NCBI GenBank assembly: GCA_018401495.1
Contig: JAGYJX010000011.1
Location: 226,421-290,420, forward strand
DNA: 64,000 nucleotides
Source of the DNA: Rhodospirillaceae bacterium
GTDB taxonomy: Bacteria > Pseudomonadota > Alphaproteobacteria > Thalassobaculales > Thalassobaculaceae
Direction of reading: 5' to 3'
In this document: piece by piece, positions 7,439 to 16,041 of the stretch
Numbering within the stretch: position 1 is the stretch's first letter
Layout of the letters: each line of letters starts with the position of its first letter
Position numbers and translations under genes: made by a program
Notes under the pieces: model-generated
Seen by the model: only the letters and a program-made list of their open reading frames with translations
What the model was told of the DNA's origin: nothing
The model's database searches: none

Positions 7439-8989
7439 TCACGCTGCGTCGCCCGCGCGACGTGGCGGGCCGACCAGCAAATCTCCGAGGAGGGACGCGA
7501 ACTCCCTCACGTTGCCCGTCAGGCTCGCCACGTCGAGCGCGGCCAGGTACCGCTCGCGCTCATCGATCCGGACCACTGTCCACGGATAGCCGCCGGCAGC
7601 CAGCAACGCGTTCATGGCGAAGCGAGCCGTTCGGCCGTTGCCGTCCGGGAACGGGTGGATGTACCCGAGAAGCCAGTGGCCGAGGACAGCCTGGACCCCG
7701 GGCCGGCGGTCGACCTTCATGCTGGCGAACATCGCGGCCATCGCGTCGTCGACGCTGTCGGCCCGCATCGGAACGTGGCGTGAGCCCTTGATGTAGACGG
7801 GATGCCGGCGATACCCGGCGAGGCTGCCCGGAGCGATCAGACCAAGCTCGACCGACGGCTGAAACAGCGCCCGATACCACGCCAGATGGTCCCTCTCGAC
7901 CACGTCGGCGGCTTCGGCACCTTGGAGGATCTCGGCGATCGAGGCCCGCACCAACTGAAAGGCTTCCCAGTAACCGCGCGCCGCCAGCGCGTTGCGGCAG
8001 TGGCGGTCCTCCCTGTTTGCGTTGGGGTTCCAATCGCCGAGTCGCACCCGCTCGATCAGCGCCGGCGTCACCCGATACCCTTCGATCGACAGCGAGTGAT
8101 AGGCGTCCTCGACAAAGCGCTCCTCGACGCTGCGCAGATAGGCGTCGATGTCGTTCGGCCGGCCGGGCGCCGATGGAAAGCAGTCGGCGGCGACCTCGGC
8201 GCTTGCCACCCAGAGCTCGGTTACGCGCCTCGCGGCCGCTGCAAGCGCGGGCGTGCGGAGGCCGAGCGGCACCGCCATTCCCTCGAATGGGTCGTTCTCG
8301 ACGACCCGGTATCCGGCGCCCGTCATGACCGACACGATGTCGTCTGCGAGCTTGTGGATGCCGACCCGTCTGAGCGCACCGACCAGCCGGCCGGCGATCG
8401 CGGAGTGACCACCATCCAAGAGGCGCCCCAACAGTTCCGACGGCCGCAGCGGGCCGCAAAGCACTGTGCGGGCATCAATCGGGTGCTGCTGGAAGAACCG
8501 CTCCCCCGACCGGATGAGGCCGGCCTCGACCCGGAACACGCGAAGGCCGTCAGCCGTCGCTATGTCGGTCTCGGGCGGTCGCGCCGTTTCCCGGGTGTCG
8601 ATGAGAGTCGTTTGGAACGGCAGTTCCAGGACGTTGTTCGACCCTCGGCTGGAGTACACCAGGATCTGGCGGGGCACCGTCGTGTTCCCGGCGTGCAGCA
8701 TCAGGGACTGGTCGGCCGACAGATGCCAGTCGTCACCGAACCGCTCGGCACAATACGCCGCGCAGAATTCCCAGAACGAGGAGAACCAGGGAGTCGTGTC
8801 GCCGGGATCGGCGGCGGGATCGCTCGCCACGACCCAGCCGCGGACGATCGGCTGCAGGAAACCGCCCGCGATCAAGCGCTCGCGGTGGACGCGCGAAAGC
8901 TCCGCGGACCGGAAGACCCGGCGGCCAGCCTCCTGCAGCTTGTGCAGGATCTCGAGCGAGGTCGCGAGCTTTTCGTGTGGCAGCGCCAT
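7439..8989 (-). CDS. Fic-domain protein (predicted AMP-transferase)
   Basis: A 516-residue protein with a C-terminal Fic domain. The catalytic motif HPFPDGNGRTARFAMN is complete (His for catalysis, GNGR for phosphate binding). An N-terminal SLSIEGYR fits the [S/T]xxxE[G/N] inhibitory helix, so activity is probably self-restrained. The first 90 residues (ILHKLQEAGRRVFRSAELSR, ERLIAGGFLQPIVRGWVVAS) look like a winged-helix AbiEi-type module. The ATG at 8989 (MALPHEKLATSLE) is chosen as it matches the start I recall for this family; an in-frame start at 9070 would add 27 residues. The target is unknown. No separate antitoxin gene is seen. Confidence 0.88.
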   Translation of the reverse strand: MALPHEKLATSLEILHKLQEAGRRVFRSAELSRVHRERLIAGGFLQPIVRGWVVASDPAADPGDTTPWFSSFWEFCAAYCAERFGDDWHLSADQSLMLHAGNTTVPRQILVYSSRGSNNVLELPFQTTLIDTRETARPPETDIATADGLRVFRVEAGLIRSGERFFQQHPIDARTVLCGPLRPSELLGRLLDGGHSAIAGRLVGALRRVGIHKLADDIVSVMTGAGYRVVENDPFEGMAVPLGLRTPALAAAARRVTELWVASAEVAADCFPSAPGRPNDIDAYLRSVEERFVEDAYHSLSIEGYRVTPALIERVRLGDWNPNANREDRHCRNALAARGYWEAFQLVRASIAEILQGAEAADVVERDHLAWYRALFQPSVELGLIAPGSLAGYRRHPVYIKGSRHVPMRADSVDDAMAAMFASMKVDRRPGVQAVLGHWLLGYIHPFPDGNGRTARFAMNALLAAGGYPWTVVRIDERERYLAALDVASLTGNVREFASLLGDLLVGPPRRAGDAA

Positions 8990-9168
8990 TCCCGATTTAC
9001 CTCGAACCAACGCCAAGGGTACGTTCGGAGCGTATCGCAAAACTTCGTTTAAAGCGTGCCGCCACGCCACGTGTGAGATGCGTTGCGTGTTTCAGTGTAA
9101 GGCGCATGGGCGTGCATGGCGCCCTCTCAACTCCCGGACGGCGGCGCGCTGGCGCGCCCCCTCGCGTC

Positions 9169-9602
9169 CTAAGTGGTAGCGAACTCGGAGAGCAACGTTA
9201 CCTTATCGCCGAGTTTGCCGGGCTGATCGTGTGAGCGTTTGCGCTGCAAGCGCTCATCGGCCGTGACGCATTGGCAATTCCGCTCTGCGGCAAGAGCGGG
9301 ATACAGGCAATCGTACGCCGGGTGGTTCAACTCGATCGCAAGTCGAGTGGCTGCCTCAAGAAGCTGGCGCGTTGGCGTCAACTCGACGTCGGCGCCTTGC
9401 AGGAGACGGGCGGCTAGAAGGGCCTCGGCCCTGAACAGTTCATTCCTCTGGACCTTTTCCACAGGATGATAGCGCACTCCGCCCCCAGCAATTCCGGCGC
9501 GATCAGCGTGCAACCCCGGCGAAGCACCAAGGCTGACGGTGTGCCAACTTCCTCAACCACCCACTTGATGGCGATGCTGGCGTCGACGACGACGGTGGTC
9601 AC
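9169..9602 (-). pseudogene. vapC: VapC-type PIN toxin, frameshifted
   Basis: Starts MTTVVVDASIAIKWVVEE with the first catalytic Asp of VapC and continues CTLIAPELLGAECAIILWK. Near 9460 the frame changes, after which the rest of the PIN fold reads NELFRAEALLAARLLQGADV, LAIELNHPAYDCLYPALAAE and NCQCVTADERL. The Asp in HPAYDCLYPALA and in TADERL complete the active site. Joined across the frames the protein would be about 144 residues, a normal length. One indel therefore disables it as sequenced. It overlaps the preceding antitoxin gene by 4 nt. Confidence 0.8.
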
Positions 9603-9883
9603 CTTTCCTCACGCCCTTCACGCAGCAGGACCTCGGAGAGTGTCTGCTTGCGGTCCTGGGTGAGCTTTCGAAGGTCGGCCGCCAAGGCGCCTGCTCTCAG
9701 ATTGATGCCGAACTGAGCCCGCACGGACAACGCCAATTGCCGGACGCCGCGCTGGAGCGTAGCGTTGCGTCGCTCTCCGTCAGGGAGCGCGGCGCCGCCG
9801 ATCGCACCCGCGCAAGCGACCCCCAGCGGTCGGCGGCGTTCCGCGCCCGCTTCTCGGGCACGTCTCACGCTTGGCAACGCCAA
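9599..9883 (-). CDS. vapB: VapB-like antitoxin, atypical N-terminus
   Basis: The C-terminal end ADLRKLTQDRKQTLSEVLL plus REGREER is typical of VapB antitoxins and lies just before the broken VapC with a 4-nt overlap. The first 45 residues (Arg/Ala/Gly-rich) do not look like a VapB N-terminus, and VRQLALSVRAQFGINLRA only partly resembles it, so an upstream indel or recombination may have replaced the DNA-binding part. The start at 9883 is therefore uncertain. Confidence 0.55.
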   Translation of the reverse strand: MALPSVRRAREAGAERRRPLGVACAGAIGGAALPDGERRNATLQRGVRQLALSVRAQFGINLRAGALAADLRKLTQDRKQTLSEVLLREGREER

Positions 9884-10076
9884 TCCGCTCGGACATCATC
9901 GCCGGGGTGAGGGCGTGCCTGTTCGCGGCGCGCTTGCGGTGTCGCGCTGGCGCCGGCCGCTCACCCCACCTCGCTCGCCCGGCCGGGTGAGCAATGCCCG
10001 CCGGGAGGCCATCGCAGAGCGCGCGGCCCCCGCCTCGAAACGCGCCGATGGCGTCGCTATCCTACAGGAACCGCTG

Positions 10077-10850
10077 ATGCAACCGGGCCAACCAATCGAG
10101 ACGTTGAACCTGAGAGACCGCTCCTTCGAGGCGCCGTTTCCGCCTGCGGACTTGATGTACCGCGTCTCCGGGCTGTCGAAGGAGGCCGACTTCGCCCATC
10201 ACGGCGAAACGATCTACCGCGCCCTTTCCGGTGTCGCGCCGGTCGACCTTCTGAGTTGCGAGAGCGTTCTCGATTTCGGCGTCGGGTGCGGCCGGGTGGC
10301 GCGGATGTTCACCGGGTTCAAGGGCCGCTACGTCGGCGCCGACATCGACCACGAACTGGTCGAGTGGGCCGGCTCGGCGCTCGACTGGGTGACACCGTTG
10401 CCAACCCAGCCCCGCCAGCCGCTGCCGTGCCCGGACCAGGAGTTCGACTGCGTGATCTCGGTGTCGGTGTTCAGCCACATCAACGAGGCCGACACCCGGT
10501 TCTACATCGAGGAACTGTACCGGGTGACGCGCCCGGGCGCGGTCCTGCTGATCACCATCCACGGCGTGCGGGCCTGGGAGCGCGCGCGCGGCGAGGCCAA
10601 GATCCTCGACATGCTGTCGATTCCGGCCAAGGAGCTTCCCTCCCGCCTGTTCGCCTCGCGCCTGAGCAAGGGCTTCAAGTTCGTGCGCCAGAACGGCCAT
10701 CTCACGAGCGCGAGCTACGACTACGGCATCACCTTCGCCAATCCCTGGTTCGTCAAACGCGCCTGGGGCCAGCGCTTCGTCGTCGATCGCATCATCAGCG
10801 GCGGCGTCCACGACTTCCAGGACATCCTGGTGCTGCGGCGAAAGGCGTAG
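10077..10850 (+). CDS. Class I SAM-dependent methyltransferase
   Basis: A 257-residue methyltransferase. Motif I is ESVLDFGVGCGRVARMF (SAM binding); the acidic residue after strand 2 is in YVGADIDHELVEWA; motif IV region is FDCVISVSVFSHINEAD, followed by FYIEELYRVTRPGAVLLITI. The last strand is DIIS-like (DFQDILVLRRK). The ATG at 10077 is chosen since upstream codons are Arg/Pro/Ser-rich and lack any domain. The substrate cannot be told; such enzymes near surface-layer or polysaccharide genes act on sugars or lipids, but no such partner is adjacent. It stands alone between modules. Confidence 0.82.
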   Translation: MQPGQPIETLNLRDRSFEAPFPPADLMYRVSGLSKEADFAHHGETIYRALSGVAPVDLLSCESVLDFGVGCGRVARMFTGFKGRYVGADIDHELVEWAGSALDWVTPLPTQPRQPLPCPDQEFDCVISVSVFSHINEADTRFYIEELYRVTRPGAVLLITIHGVRAWERARGEAKILDMLSIPAKELPSRLFASRLSKGFKFVRQNGHLTSASYDYGITFANPWFVKRAWGQRFVVDRIISGGVHDFQDILVLRRKA

Positions 10851-10926
10851 CGCTCACGCCACGGCTCGAGCGTGATCATGACGCTGTATCAGGGCCTCAC
10901 GCGCCGGCGGGCGGTGAGAGCGCGCT

Positions 10927-10995
10927 CGCCGGGGTGACCGGCAGTCCACCGCCCCGGCGTCACCACGGCAGCGCGCGTGTCGCCGGGGTGACCGA
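10927..10995. repeat. Short inverted/direct repeats CGCCGGGG
   Basis: CGCCGGGGTGACCG occurs at 10927-10940 and again at 10981-10994, with the inverted arm CCCCGGCG between them at 10952-10959. The first two arms can form a hairpin in the gap downstream of the methyltransferase. Role unknown; a terminator or attenuator is possible, but no T-run follows. Confidence 0.4.
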
Positions 10996-11003
10996 CCGAC
11001 ACC

Positions 11004-11691
11004 TCAGCGGTGTCGGATGACGGCGCAGCGTATGGGCTGCAAGCCTCCCGCCCGGCGCTCCTCACCCCCGACCCGCCGCACCGGCGAGCCCCGATCGGGC
11101 GCCAGCCGGCGGGCGTGATCCCGAGCCAGGTTGTCGACGGCAGCCACCAGCCGGCGCCGGCGCGCCAGTTCCTCGACCACGACCGCGCGGATCTCGGCCA
11201 GCACCGGAAACCGGCGATAGCTGAAGGTGCGCGCCAGCCCGCGGATGGCGTCCTCGAGCAGGTCGCGCGGCAGCAGCACGAGTTCCTCGACCAGAAGATC
11301 GAGCCCGAAGCGCCGCCGGCAGGTCGACCTGCAGCATTTCCGCCAGCGCGCGCAGGCCGTCCAGCACCACCTGCGGGTCGTCGCCGGGTCGGCACGCCGC
11401 CTCGGCGTGATCGCGCGCAGCCCTTATGTCGGCGCTCGACCAGGCGCTGCAGACGCGCTCATTCCAGTGCTCCCTCACGGCGTAGCCGGAAGCGCAGAAG
11501 CGCAGAATCGCTGGCACTGCCGGGGGCAACACCGTCGCCACAGCGGCTCCAGCCGGCCGGGTGGCGGGCAGTGGAGGAGCGGGCGGCGGCTGGGTGGCCT
11601 GCGGATGGGTGGCCTGCGGATGGGTGGCCGGCGGATGGGTGGCCGGCGGATGGGCGGGCAGCGGGTGGTCGGGCAGCGGGTGGTCGGGCAT
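11004..11691 (-). CDS. Possible helicase-loader-like protein (frameshifted as sequenced)
   Basis: A Pro/Ala/His repeat-rich N-terminus from ATG 11691 (AGAGGA upstream), then a conserved-looking part: LRFCASGYAVREHWNERVCS, GDDPQVVLDGLRALAEMLQ. Near 11300 the frame changes and the protein continues VLLPRDLLEDAIRGLARTFS, RRFPVLAEIRAVVVEELARR. The pattern of a short helical domain ending in F-P-x-x-A-E-I-R resembles the N-terminal part of phage/plasmid helicase loaders; this is a weak resemblance, not an identification. It overlaps the end of the winged-helix/DnaT-like gene by 233 nt in another frame. Both could instead be one protein split by an indel in the repeat. Confidence 0.4.
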
Positions 11692-12298
11692 GGCGTTCCT
11701 CTCGTTCGCGAAGGACCCAGAGCTGGAACGACCGGTCCGGGTGCAGCACGGAGCGGCCGTCGTGATAGGCGCGGAACTTCTCGAGCACGGTGTCGAGGTC
11801 GAGGCCGGGGCGCGAGGCACGGGCCCGCTCGAACGCCGCGGGCGTGGGGCGCCAGCCGACATCGACGATCGCCCGCATCGGCGCACACGCCCCCGCTTGA
11901 GGGGGTTCTTCGTTCTGCAACCGACTTCCGCTGACGCGCTCCGTTACACCCCCCTGCCCGCCTGGCACCGGCGGTGAGGCATCGCCGGCCAGCGCGACGA
12001 TGGCGTATTCAAGAACGCTGCACCCCCGGTCTCGGCGGTAGAGCTGGCGGGTGCGGAGCAGCCCGTCGCCGACCAGGGAAGCGACGACGCGGCCGACCCG
12101 TTGGCGCGACCAGCCGAGGCGCCGGGCCAGGTGGCCCTGGCTCGGCCAGCACACCCCGAGCGCGTCGGCGTGATCGGCGAGCGCCACCAGCACCGCCAGC
12201 ATGTCGCCGGTCACGGCGGGATCGTTCAGCCAGCGACGCACGGCGTCGGCCAGCCGGGGGCGAGGGCGCGCCTCGCCTCGGGGTTGGGTTTCGGGCAT
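11459..12298 (-). CDS. Winged-helix protein with DnaT-like C-terminal segment
   Basis: A 279-residue protein. Residues 15-100 form a MarR/DnaD-like winged helix (LNDPAVTGDMLAVLVALADH, WPSQGHLARRLGWSRQRVGR, VASLVGDGLL). Around residue 150-195 lies WRPTPAAFERARASRPGLDL plus DTVLEKFRAYHDGRS and FQLWVL, which resembles the DnaT domain that binds ssDNA and helps load the helicase. After that the frame enters a GHPSA-repeat tail of doubtful reality. With the gene overlapping it and the RepC-DnaB operon, it suggests a replicon-encoded primosome (inference). Promoter not evident. Confidence 0.6.
   Translation of the reverse strand: MPETQPRGEARPRPRLADAVRRWLNDPAVTGDMLAVLVALADHADALGVCWPSQGHLARRLGWSRQRVGRVVASLVGDGLLRTRQLYRRDRGCSVLEYAIVALAGDASPPVPGGQGGVTERVSGSRLQNEEPPQAGACAPMRAIVDVGWRPTPAAFERARASRPGLDLDTVLEKFRAYHDGRSVLHPDRSFQLWVLREREERHARPPAARPPAARPSAGHPSAGHPSAGHPSAGHPAAARSSTARHPAGWSRCGDGVAPGSASDSALLRFRLRREGALE
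11591..11690. repeat. 15-nt tandem repeat
   Basis: Four imperfect copies of GGATGGGTGGCCTGC are followed by two of GGGTGGTCGGGCAGC. Both frames across it stay open, giving GHPSA or ATHPQ-type pentapeptides in the two overlapping genes. Confidence 0.8.
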
Positions 12299-12709
12299 GG
12301 TTGATCAGGACGCACGGCCCCGTTCCGAATCGGAATTCGGTTGACGGAGCGAGGCGGAGCCGTAGAATCAGAGAGCGCAAGAACGGTCTACGGACCGACC
12401 TCTCAGGGGCTCTGCCGGTTGCCGCCGGCGGAGCCCTTCTGGTTTGGCCGTACTGTCTCCCCCTCCTTCGGTTGCCGCGGGTTTGTCCAATAGAACGGCG
12501 GAATCAGCCGTCGGTACTGGACATTGGAACGAGACCCGGCGTTGTCGTCCAGAGAAATCCATTATCACCCCCGGAGAAAGGTTTACGGATCGGGGGGTTA
12601 GGGTGAGAGGTCGATGTTGCGCTTCAAGCGCTGCATCGCCCCGTCGTGGACATGGTGCCCCCGCTGAAAAAGTTATAGACTGCCTCATCCAATTCGACGG
12701 AGGCAGGTC
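12299..12709. other. Intergenic region upstream of parA
   Basis: No gene seen. It holds a GC-rich hairpin (arms 12408-12418 and 12425-12436, one mismatch) in the direction away from the winged-helix gene, and an AT-richer patch around 12660-12680 (AAAAAGTTATAGAC) that could be part of the parA promoter. Confidence 0.5.
12680..12706 (+). promoter_or_regulatory. parA ribosome binding site inside a hairpin
   Basis: CTGCCTC (12680-12686) can pair with GAGGCAG (12700-12706). The second arm contains most of the Shine-Dalgarno GGAGG (12699-12703), so translation of parA may be limited by this fold. Confidence 0.4.
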
Positions 12710-13999
12710 ATGACGGTTGCGGCCCAAGAGGATGAACTCCCCGGGGAGACGCTCGACGTGGCCCGCCAGGCGGCGTTGTTCGCCGGCAAGGCTCACGACG
12801 TCCAGGTGCAGGTGCTCGAGTTGTTCAGCGCCGACAAGCTCGGCGAAACCTCCGTCGCGCCTGTTCACGGTCGAGGAGGCAGCGGCCATCGCCCGGGTGA
12901 CCCCGGCCAACACCCACAAGCTGCTCAGCCGCCATCACGACAAGGTCCAGACCACCAAATCCGGCAAGCGGGTGATGCTGAGCCCGGAGCAGGTCGCGCG
13001 GCCTGTGCGGGCTGGTGCAGTCGCACACCCGCGCCTCGCTGCCGGTGCGCGCCGCCGGCGAGGCCTCCGTTCGTGCTGACCACCAGCAACCTCAAGGGCG
13101 GCTCGTCGAAGACCACGCTGACGGTGCACCTGGCCCAGTACCTGGCGCTCAGGGGCCTGGAGGTGCTGCTGATCGATCTCGACGCCCAGGCCTCCGCCAG
13201 CCACTACATGGGGCTGTCCCCCGACCGGCTCGGCGCCGACATCGGCACCGACGACACCATGTACAGCGTGCTGGTCGGCGAGCGCCGCCTGGAGGAGGTC
13301 ATCCGCACCACCTACTGGCCGGGTCTGTCGATCGTGCCGGCGACCGTGGGCCTCGCCGACATGGAGTACCAGATGGCCGAGCGCCACATGCGCTACCGCA
13401 GCGCGCTCGCCATGCAGGACCTGGCCTCGCTCAGCACCATGCTGCCGTTCTACGCGGTGCTCGACCGGGCGCTGTCCGAGCTGCCGGTCGATCGCTTCGA
13501 CATCATCCTGCTCGACACCCACCCCGACGTCAGTTTCCTGACGCTGTCGGCGCTGACCACCAGCGACGCGCTGCTCTGCCCGATCCCGGTCGGCATGCTG
13601 GATTTCGCGTCGACCGGCGAGTTCTTCCGGGTCATCCACGACTACACCGAGAGCCTGCGCGAGGCCGACGCCCGCCGGCCGATGCTGCGCCGGGCCAGGC
13701 AGCCGTTCGACTACCGGTTCATCTCGATCGTGCCGTCGCTCTACGACCCGAACCACGATTCCGAGCGCAAGCTCCTCAACTTCCTGAAATACACCTACGA
13801 CCAGTATCTTCTCGATCCGGTTCTGTACTCCAAGGCGATGCGGCGCTCGTCGCTGGAGCGCAAGACCCTGTTCGAGGCGGTGCCGGGCACCGGCAAGAAC
13901 GCCGATCTCGACCCTCGCACGGCCAGCCGGCTGATGGACTCGATCCTGGCGATGGGACGGCGCATTGAGGACCAGATCCGCGGCGTGTGGAGGGCGTGA
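12710..13999 (+). CDS. parA: ParA partition ATPase (N-terminal region frameshifted)
   Basis: Plasmid/chromid partition ATPase with an N-terminal HTH. The ATPase domain from about 13075 is intact: KGGSSKTTL (deviant Walker A; the usual Gly before Lys is Ser), VLLIDLDAQASASHY (A'), FDIILLDTHPDVSFL (Walker B), then a long helical C-terminus to GVWRA. The HTH part is read only by changing frame: LFTVEEAAAIARVTPANTHK and VMLSPEQVA are in a second frame (12860-13000), LVQSHTRASLPVRAAGE in a third, so three indels lie between 12850 and 13080. GGAGG precedes ATG 12710. It overlaps parB by one base and should move the replicon with ParB on a DNA site, possibly the 29-bp motifs downstream. Confidence 0.85.
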   Translation: MTVAAQEDELPGETLDVARQAALFAGKAHDVQVQVLELFSADKLGETSVAPVHGRGGSGHRPGDPGQHPQAAQPPSRQGPDHQIRQAGDAEPGAGRAACAGWCSRTPAPRCRCAPPARPPFVLTTSNLKGGSSKTTLTVHLAQYLALRGLEVLLIDLDAQASASHYMGLSPDRLGADIGTDDTMYSVLVGERRLEEVIRTTYWPGLSIVPATVGLADMEYQMAERHMRYRSALAMQDLASLSTMLPFYAVLDRALSELPVDRFDIILLDTHPDVSFLTLSALTTSDALLCPIPVGMLDFASTGEFFRVIHDYTESLREADARRPMLRRARQPFDYRFISIVPSLYDPNHDSERKLLNFLKYTYDQYLLDPVLYSKAMRRSSLERKTLFEAVPGTGKNADLDPRTASRLMDSILAMGRRIEDQIRGVWRA

Positions 14000-15018
14000 T
14001 GTCGAAGAAGAGCGAATTGTTCGATCAGATCGTTCCCCGGGCCCCGCGCGACGGGTCGTCGATCGCGCGCACGGACGCTCACGGCACCCGCCGGGTGGCC
14101 GAGCTGGCGACCGCCGAGGACGCCGCCCTCGACCAGGCCCGGATGGACCACCGGGTGATCGCCATGGTCGACCCGAAGGCGATCGAGGTCGACGCCTCCA
14201 TGCGGGACCGCGACATCGAGGCCGCCCGGCGGGATTCCGAGTACGCCGAGCTGGTCGAGGACATCCGGGTGGCGGGCATCAAGGACCCGCTGCGGGTGCG
14301 CATGAAGCCGGGCGGCGGGCTGCTGCTCGTCGAGGGCCTGCGCCGGCTGGCGGCGGCCCTCGACCTTCAGCTGCAGCGGGTACCGGTCATTGAGCGGGTG
14401 TACCGCGACGACGACGACGCCATCGAGGACATGCTTCGCGAGAACCTGCTTCGCCACAACCCGCCGCCGATGGAGACCGCGCTGCTGTTCGCCCGGCTGG
14501 TCGAACGCGGCTGGACGGAGGAACGGGTGACCGGGCTCCTGCACGCCAAGGCCTGGACCATCAGCCGGCTGCGGACGGTGTCGCGATCGTTCATGCCCTG
14601 GCTGGCCGACGCCTACCCGGCGTTCCGGGCGCTGCCGTTCATGGAGATGGTGAAGCTGGCGCCGGCGGTCGAGCAGAACGCCGATCGCCGCCCGGTGCTC
14701 ATGCGCGCGCTGGCGGAGCTGGCGGCGCATGACGGGGTCGACGCCAAGGACGTGGTGGAGGCGATCCGCAGCGTCACGCTCAGCGGGGTTTGGGAGGGTG
14801 TGGCTGAGCCCGCCTCCGTCACGGCCGATCGGGAGACAACGGCGTCCCGCTTGTCGCCCCGCGCCGCCTTCGACCGATCCGGCGCCAAGGCGGCCCTGCT
14901 CACCCATCACGAAGGGCAGATGGTGATCCGCTTCACCAAGCGGGTGCCCGAAGCGCTCATCGAAGAGATCTGGACCCAGGTCGAGGCGCTCGCGCGCGGG
15001 ATCGAGATCCGGGAGTGA
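13999..15018 (+). CDS. parB: ParB partition protein
   Basis: A 339-residue ParB/Spo0J-type DNA-binding protein. The N-terminal nuclease-like/CTPase fold contains VEDIRVAGIKDPLRVRM, GGLLLVEGLRRLAAALDL (here the usual GERR box is VEGLRR), and MLRENLLRHNPPPMETA (ENLxR box). The HTH follows: RGWTEERVTGLLHAKAWTIS. The C-terminal part ends in IRFTKRVPEALIEEIWTQVE. The ATG at 13999 shares its A with the parA stop (TGATG), showing translational coupling; a GTG at 13987 is possible. ParB should bind the centromere; the first candidate site lies 31 nt after its stop. Confidence 0.92.
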   Translation: MSKKSELFDQIVPRAPRDGSSIARTDAHGTRRVAELATAEDAALDQARMDHRVIAMVDPKAIEVDASMRDRDIEAARRDSEYAELVEDIRVAGIKDPLRVRMKPGGGLLLVEGLRRLAAALDLQLQRVPVIERVYRDDDDAIEDMLRENLLRHNPPPMETALLFARLVERGWTEERVTGLLHAKAWTISRLRTVSRSFMPWLADAYPAFRALPFMEMVKLAPAVEQNADRRPVLMRALAELAAHDGVDAKDVVEAIRSVTLSGVWEGVAEPASVTADRETTASRLSPRAAFDRSGAKAALLTHHEGQMVIRFTKRVPEALIEEIWTQVEALARGIEIRE

Positions 15019-15048
15019 CCCGGGTCCGTGGGATCGTCCCGGGAGCCT

Positions 15049-15077
15049 CGATCGGTTTGCACCGCGCAAATCGATCG
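15049..15077. repeat. 29-bp palindromic motif, copy 1 (candidate parS)
   Basis: Core TTTGCACCGCGCAAA flanked by CGATCGG on the left and TCGATCG on the right. It lies 31 nt after the parB stop. Confidence 0.7.
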
Positions 15078-15448
15078 CCCTCCCCTCCCCCGCGCTTCAA
15101 CGGCCGACCGCGCCGTCGGGCGCCTTGGCGGTTAGCCTTGGGTCAGCTGTGAAGCCGTGAGGCGTCATCGGCTGACGGCAACGCGGCGTCAGACAGCCGT
15201 AGCCGGCGATAGACGCCTCCGGCCAGGCGTCTCTACCTTGACGCCTCCCGCCCGCCGGCCGCTCAGCCCCGATCGTGGACGCTCGGGCCGGCGCTCAGCC
15301 CCGAGCGCGCAGCCCCTGGGGTCACGGGGGTGAGCGAGAGCCGCGAGATGACGCCCGGGTTGGACCGCCCGCCACGCACCGTCAGCCTGATCACGGTCAC
15401 CCGCATCTCCCGGCCGCTGCCAATGGATCGAAACCTCAGGGGATTGTT

Positions 15449-15477
15449 CGATCGATTTGCACCGTGCAATTCGATCG
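15449..15477. repeat. 29-bp palindromic motif, copy 2 (candidate parS)
   Basis: Core TTTGCACCGTGCAAT with CGATCGA / TCGATCG flanks; same length and phase as the other copies. Confidence 0.7.
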
Positions 15478-16012
15478 ATCACACCCGATTGACCTGCGCT
15501 TGAACCGTCGGCCCCGGGTGACCATGGTGCCTGCAGGACAGTTCCCAGCACCCGAGATCAGTCGAACCAGCGTCATCTCGGCGGAGGGGTTGGAGGGCCG
15601 ATCCGACCGACACGCTTGCTTGAGCCAAGCGTCCAGCGGCGGCCGGCAACCCGCGGCGTCTGACGGGCCACGGCCCCGGTGAGTGTTGGTCTGGATCTGC
15701 CGTTGCGGGCTCAGAACCGGGACCGTCGGTGTCGTCGACCAATAGCCCTACCGCCCCATGGCCGGAGCGCAGCCTCAGAGAGGCCGGCGCCAACCCGGTT
15801 CCAGTGGATATAACGATCCGATTTCTCGCGTAAATACGGGGACTTCGCCGAGCGCGACCGGACAACGCCCTTTCCGCTCGTCACGGTCACGATCTTTCAA
15901 GTCATCCCGTTCTTGTCACCGCAGAGACGGCTTTTCCCGCTGTCTTCGAAGACTGAACGCGCGGAAGATCTTGGCCTTTGACGCTCAATGGGTACGACGA
16001 CGCAAACCCCGT

Positions 16013-16041
16013 CGATCGAATTGCACGGTGCAAATCGATCG
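16013..16041. repeat. 29-bp palindromic motif, copy 3 (candidate parS)
   Basis: Core ATTGCACGGTGCAAA with CGATCGA / TCGATCG flanks. Confidence 0.7.

Noticed and set aside
9765..10076. Longer start for the methyltransferase
   Set aside because: The extra 104 codons are Arg/Ser/Pro-rich and overlap the antisense vapB region; no ribosome site.
11459..11691. Programmed frameshift joining the winged-helix and loader-like genes
   Set aside because: No slippery heptamer or following pseudoknot seen; a random indel or two overlapping genes suffices.
12408..12436. GC-rich hairpin as a tRNA or strong terminator
   Set aside because: No cloverleaf can be drawn and no T-run follows; left as a plain hairpin.
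15479..15865. Small minus-strand ORF in the parB-dnaB gap
   Set aside because: Arg/Ala/Ser-rich, no start signal, and it crosses no conserved pattern; treated as non-coding.
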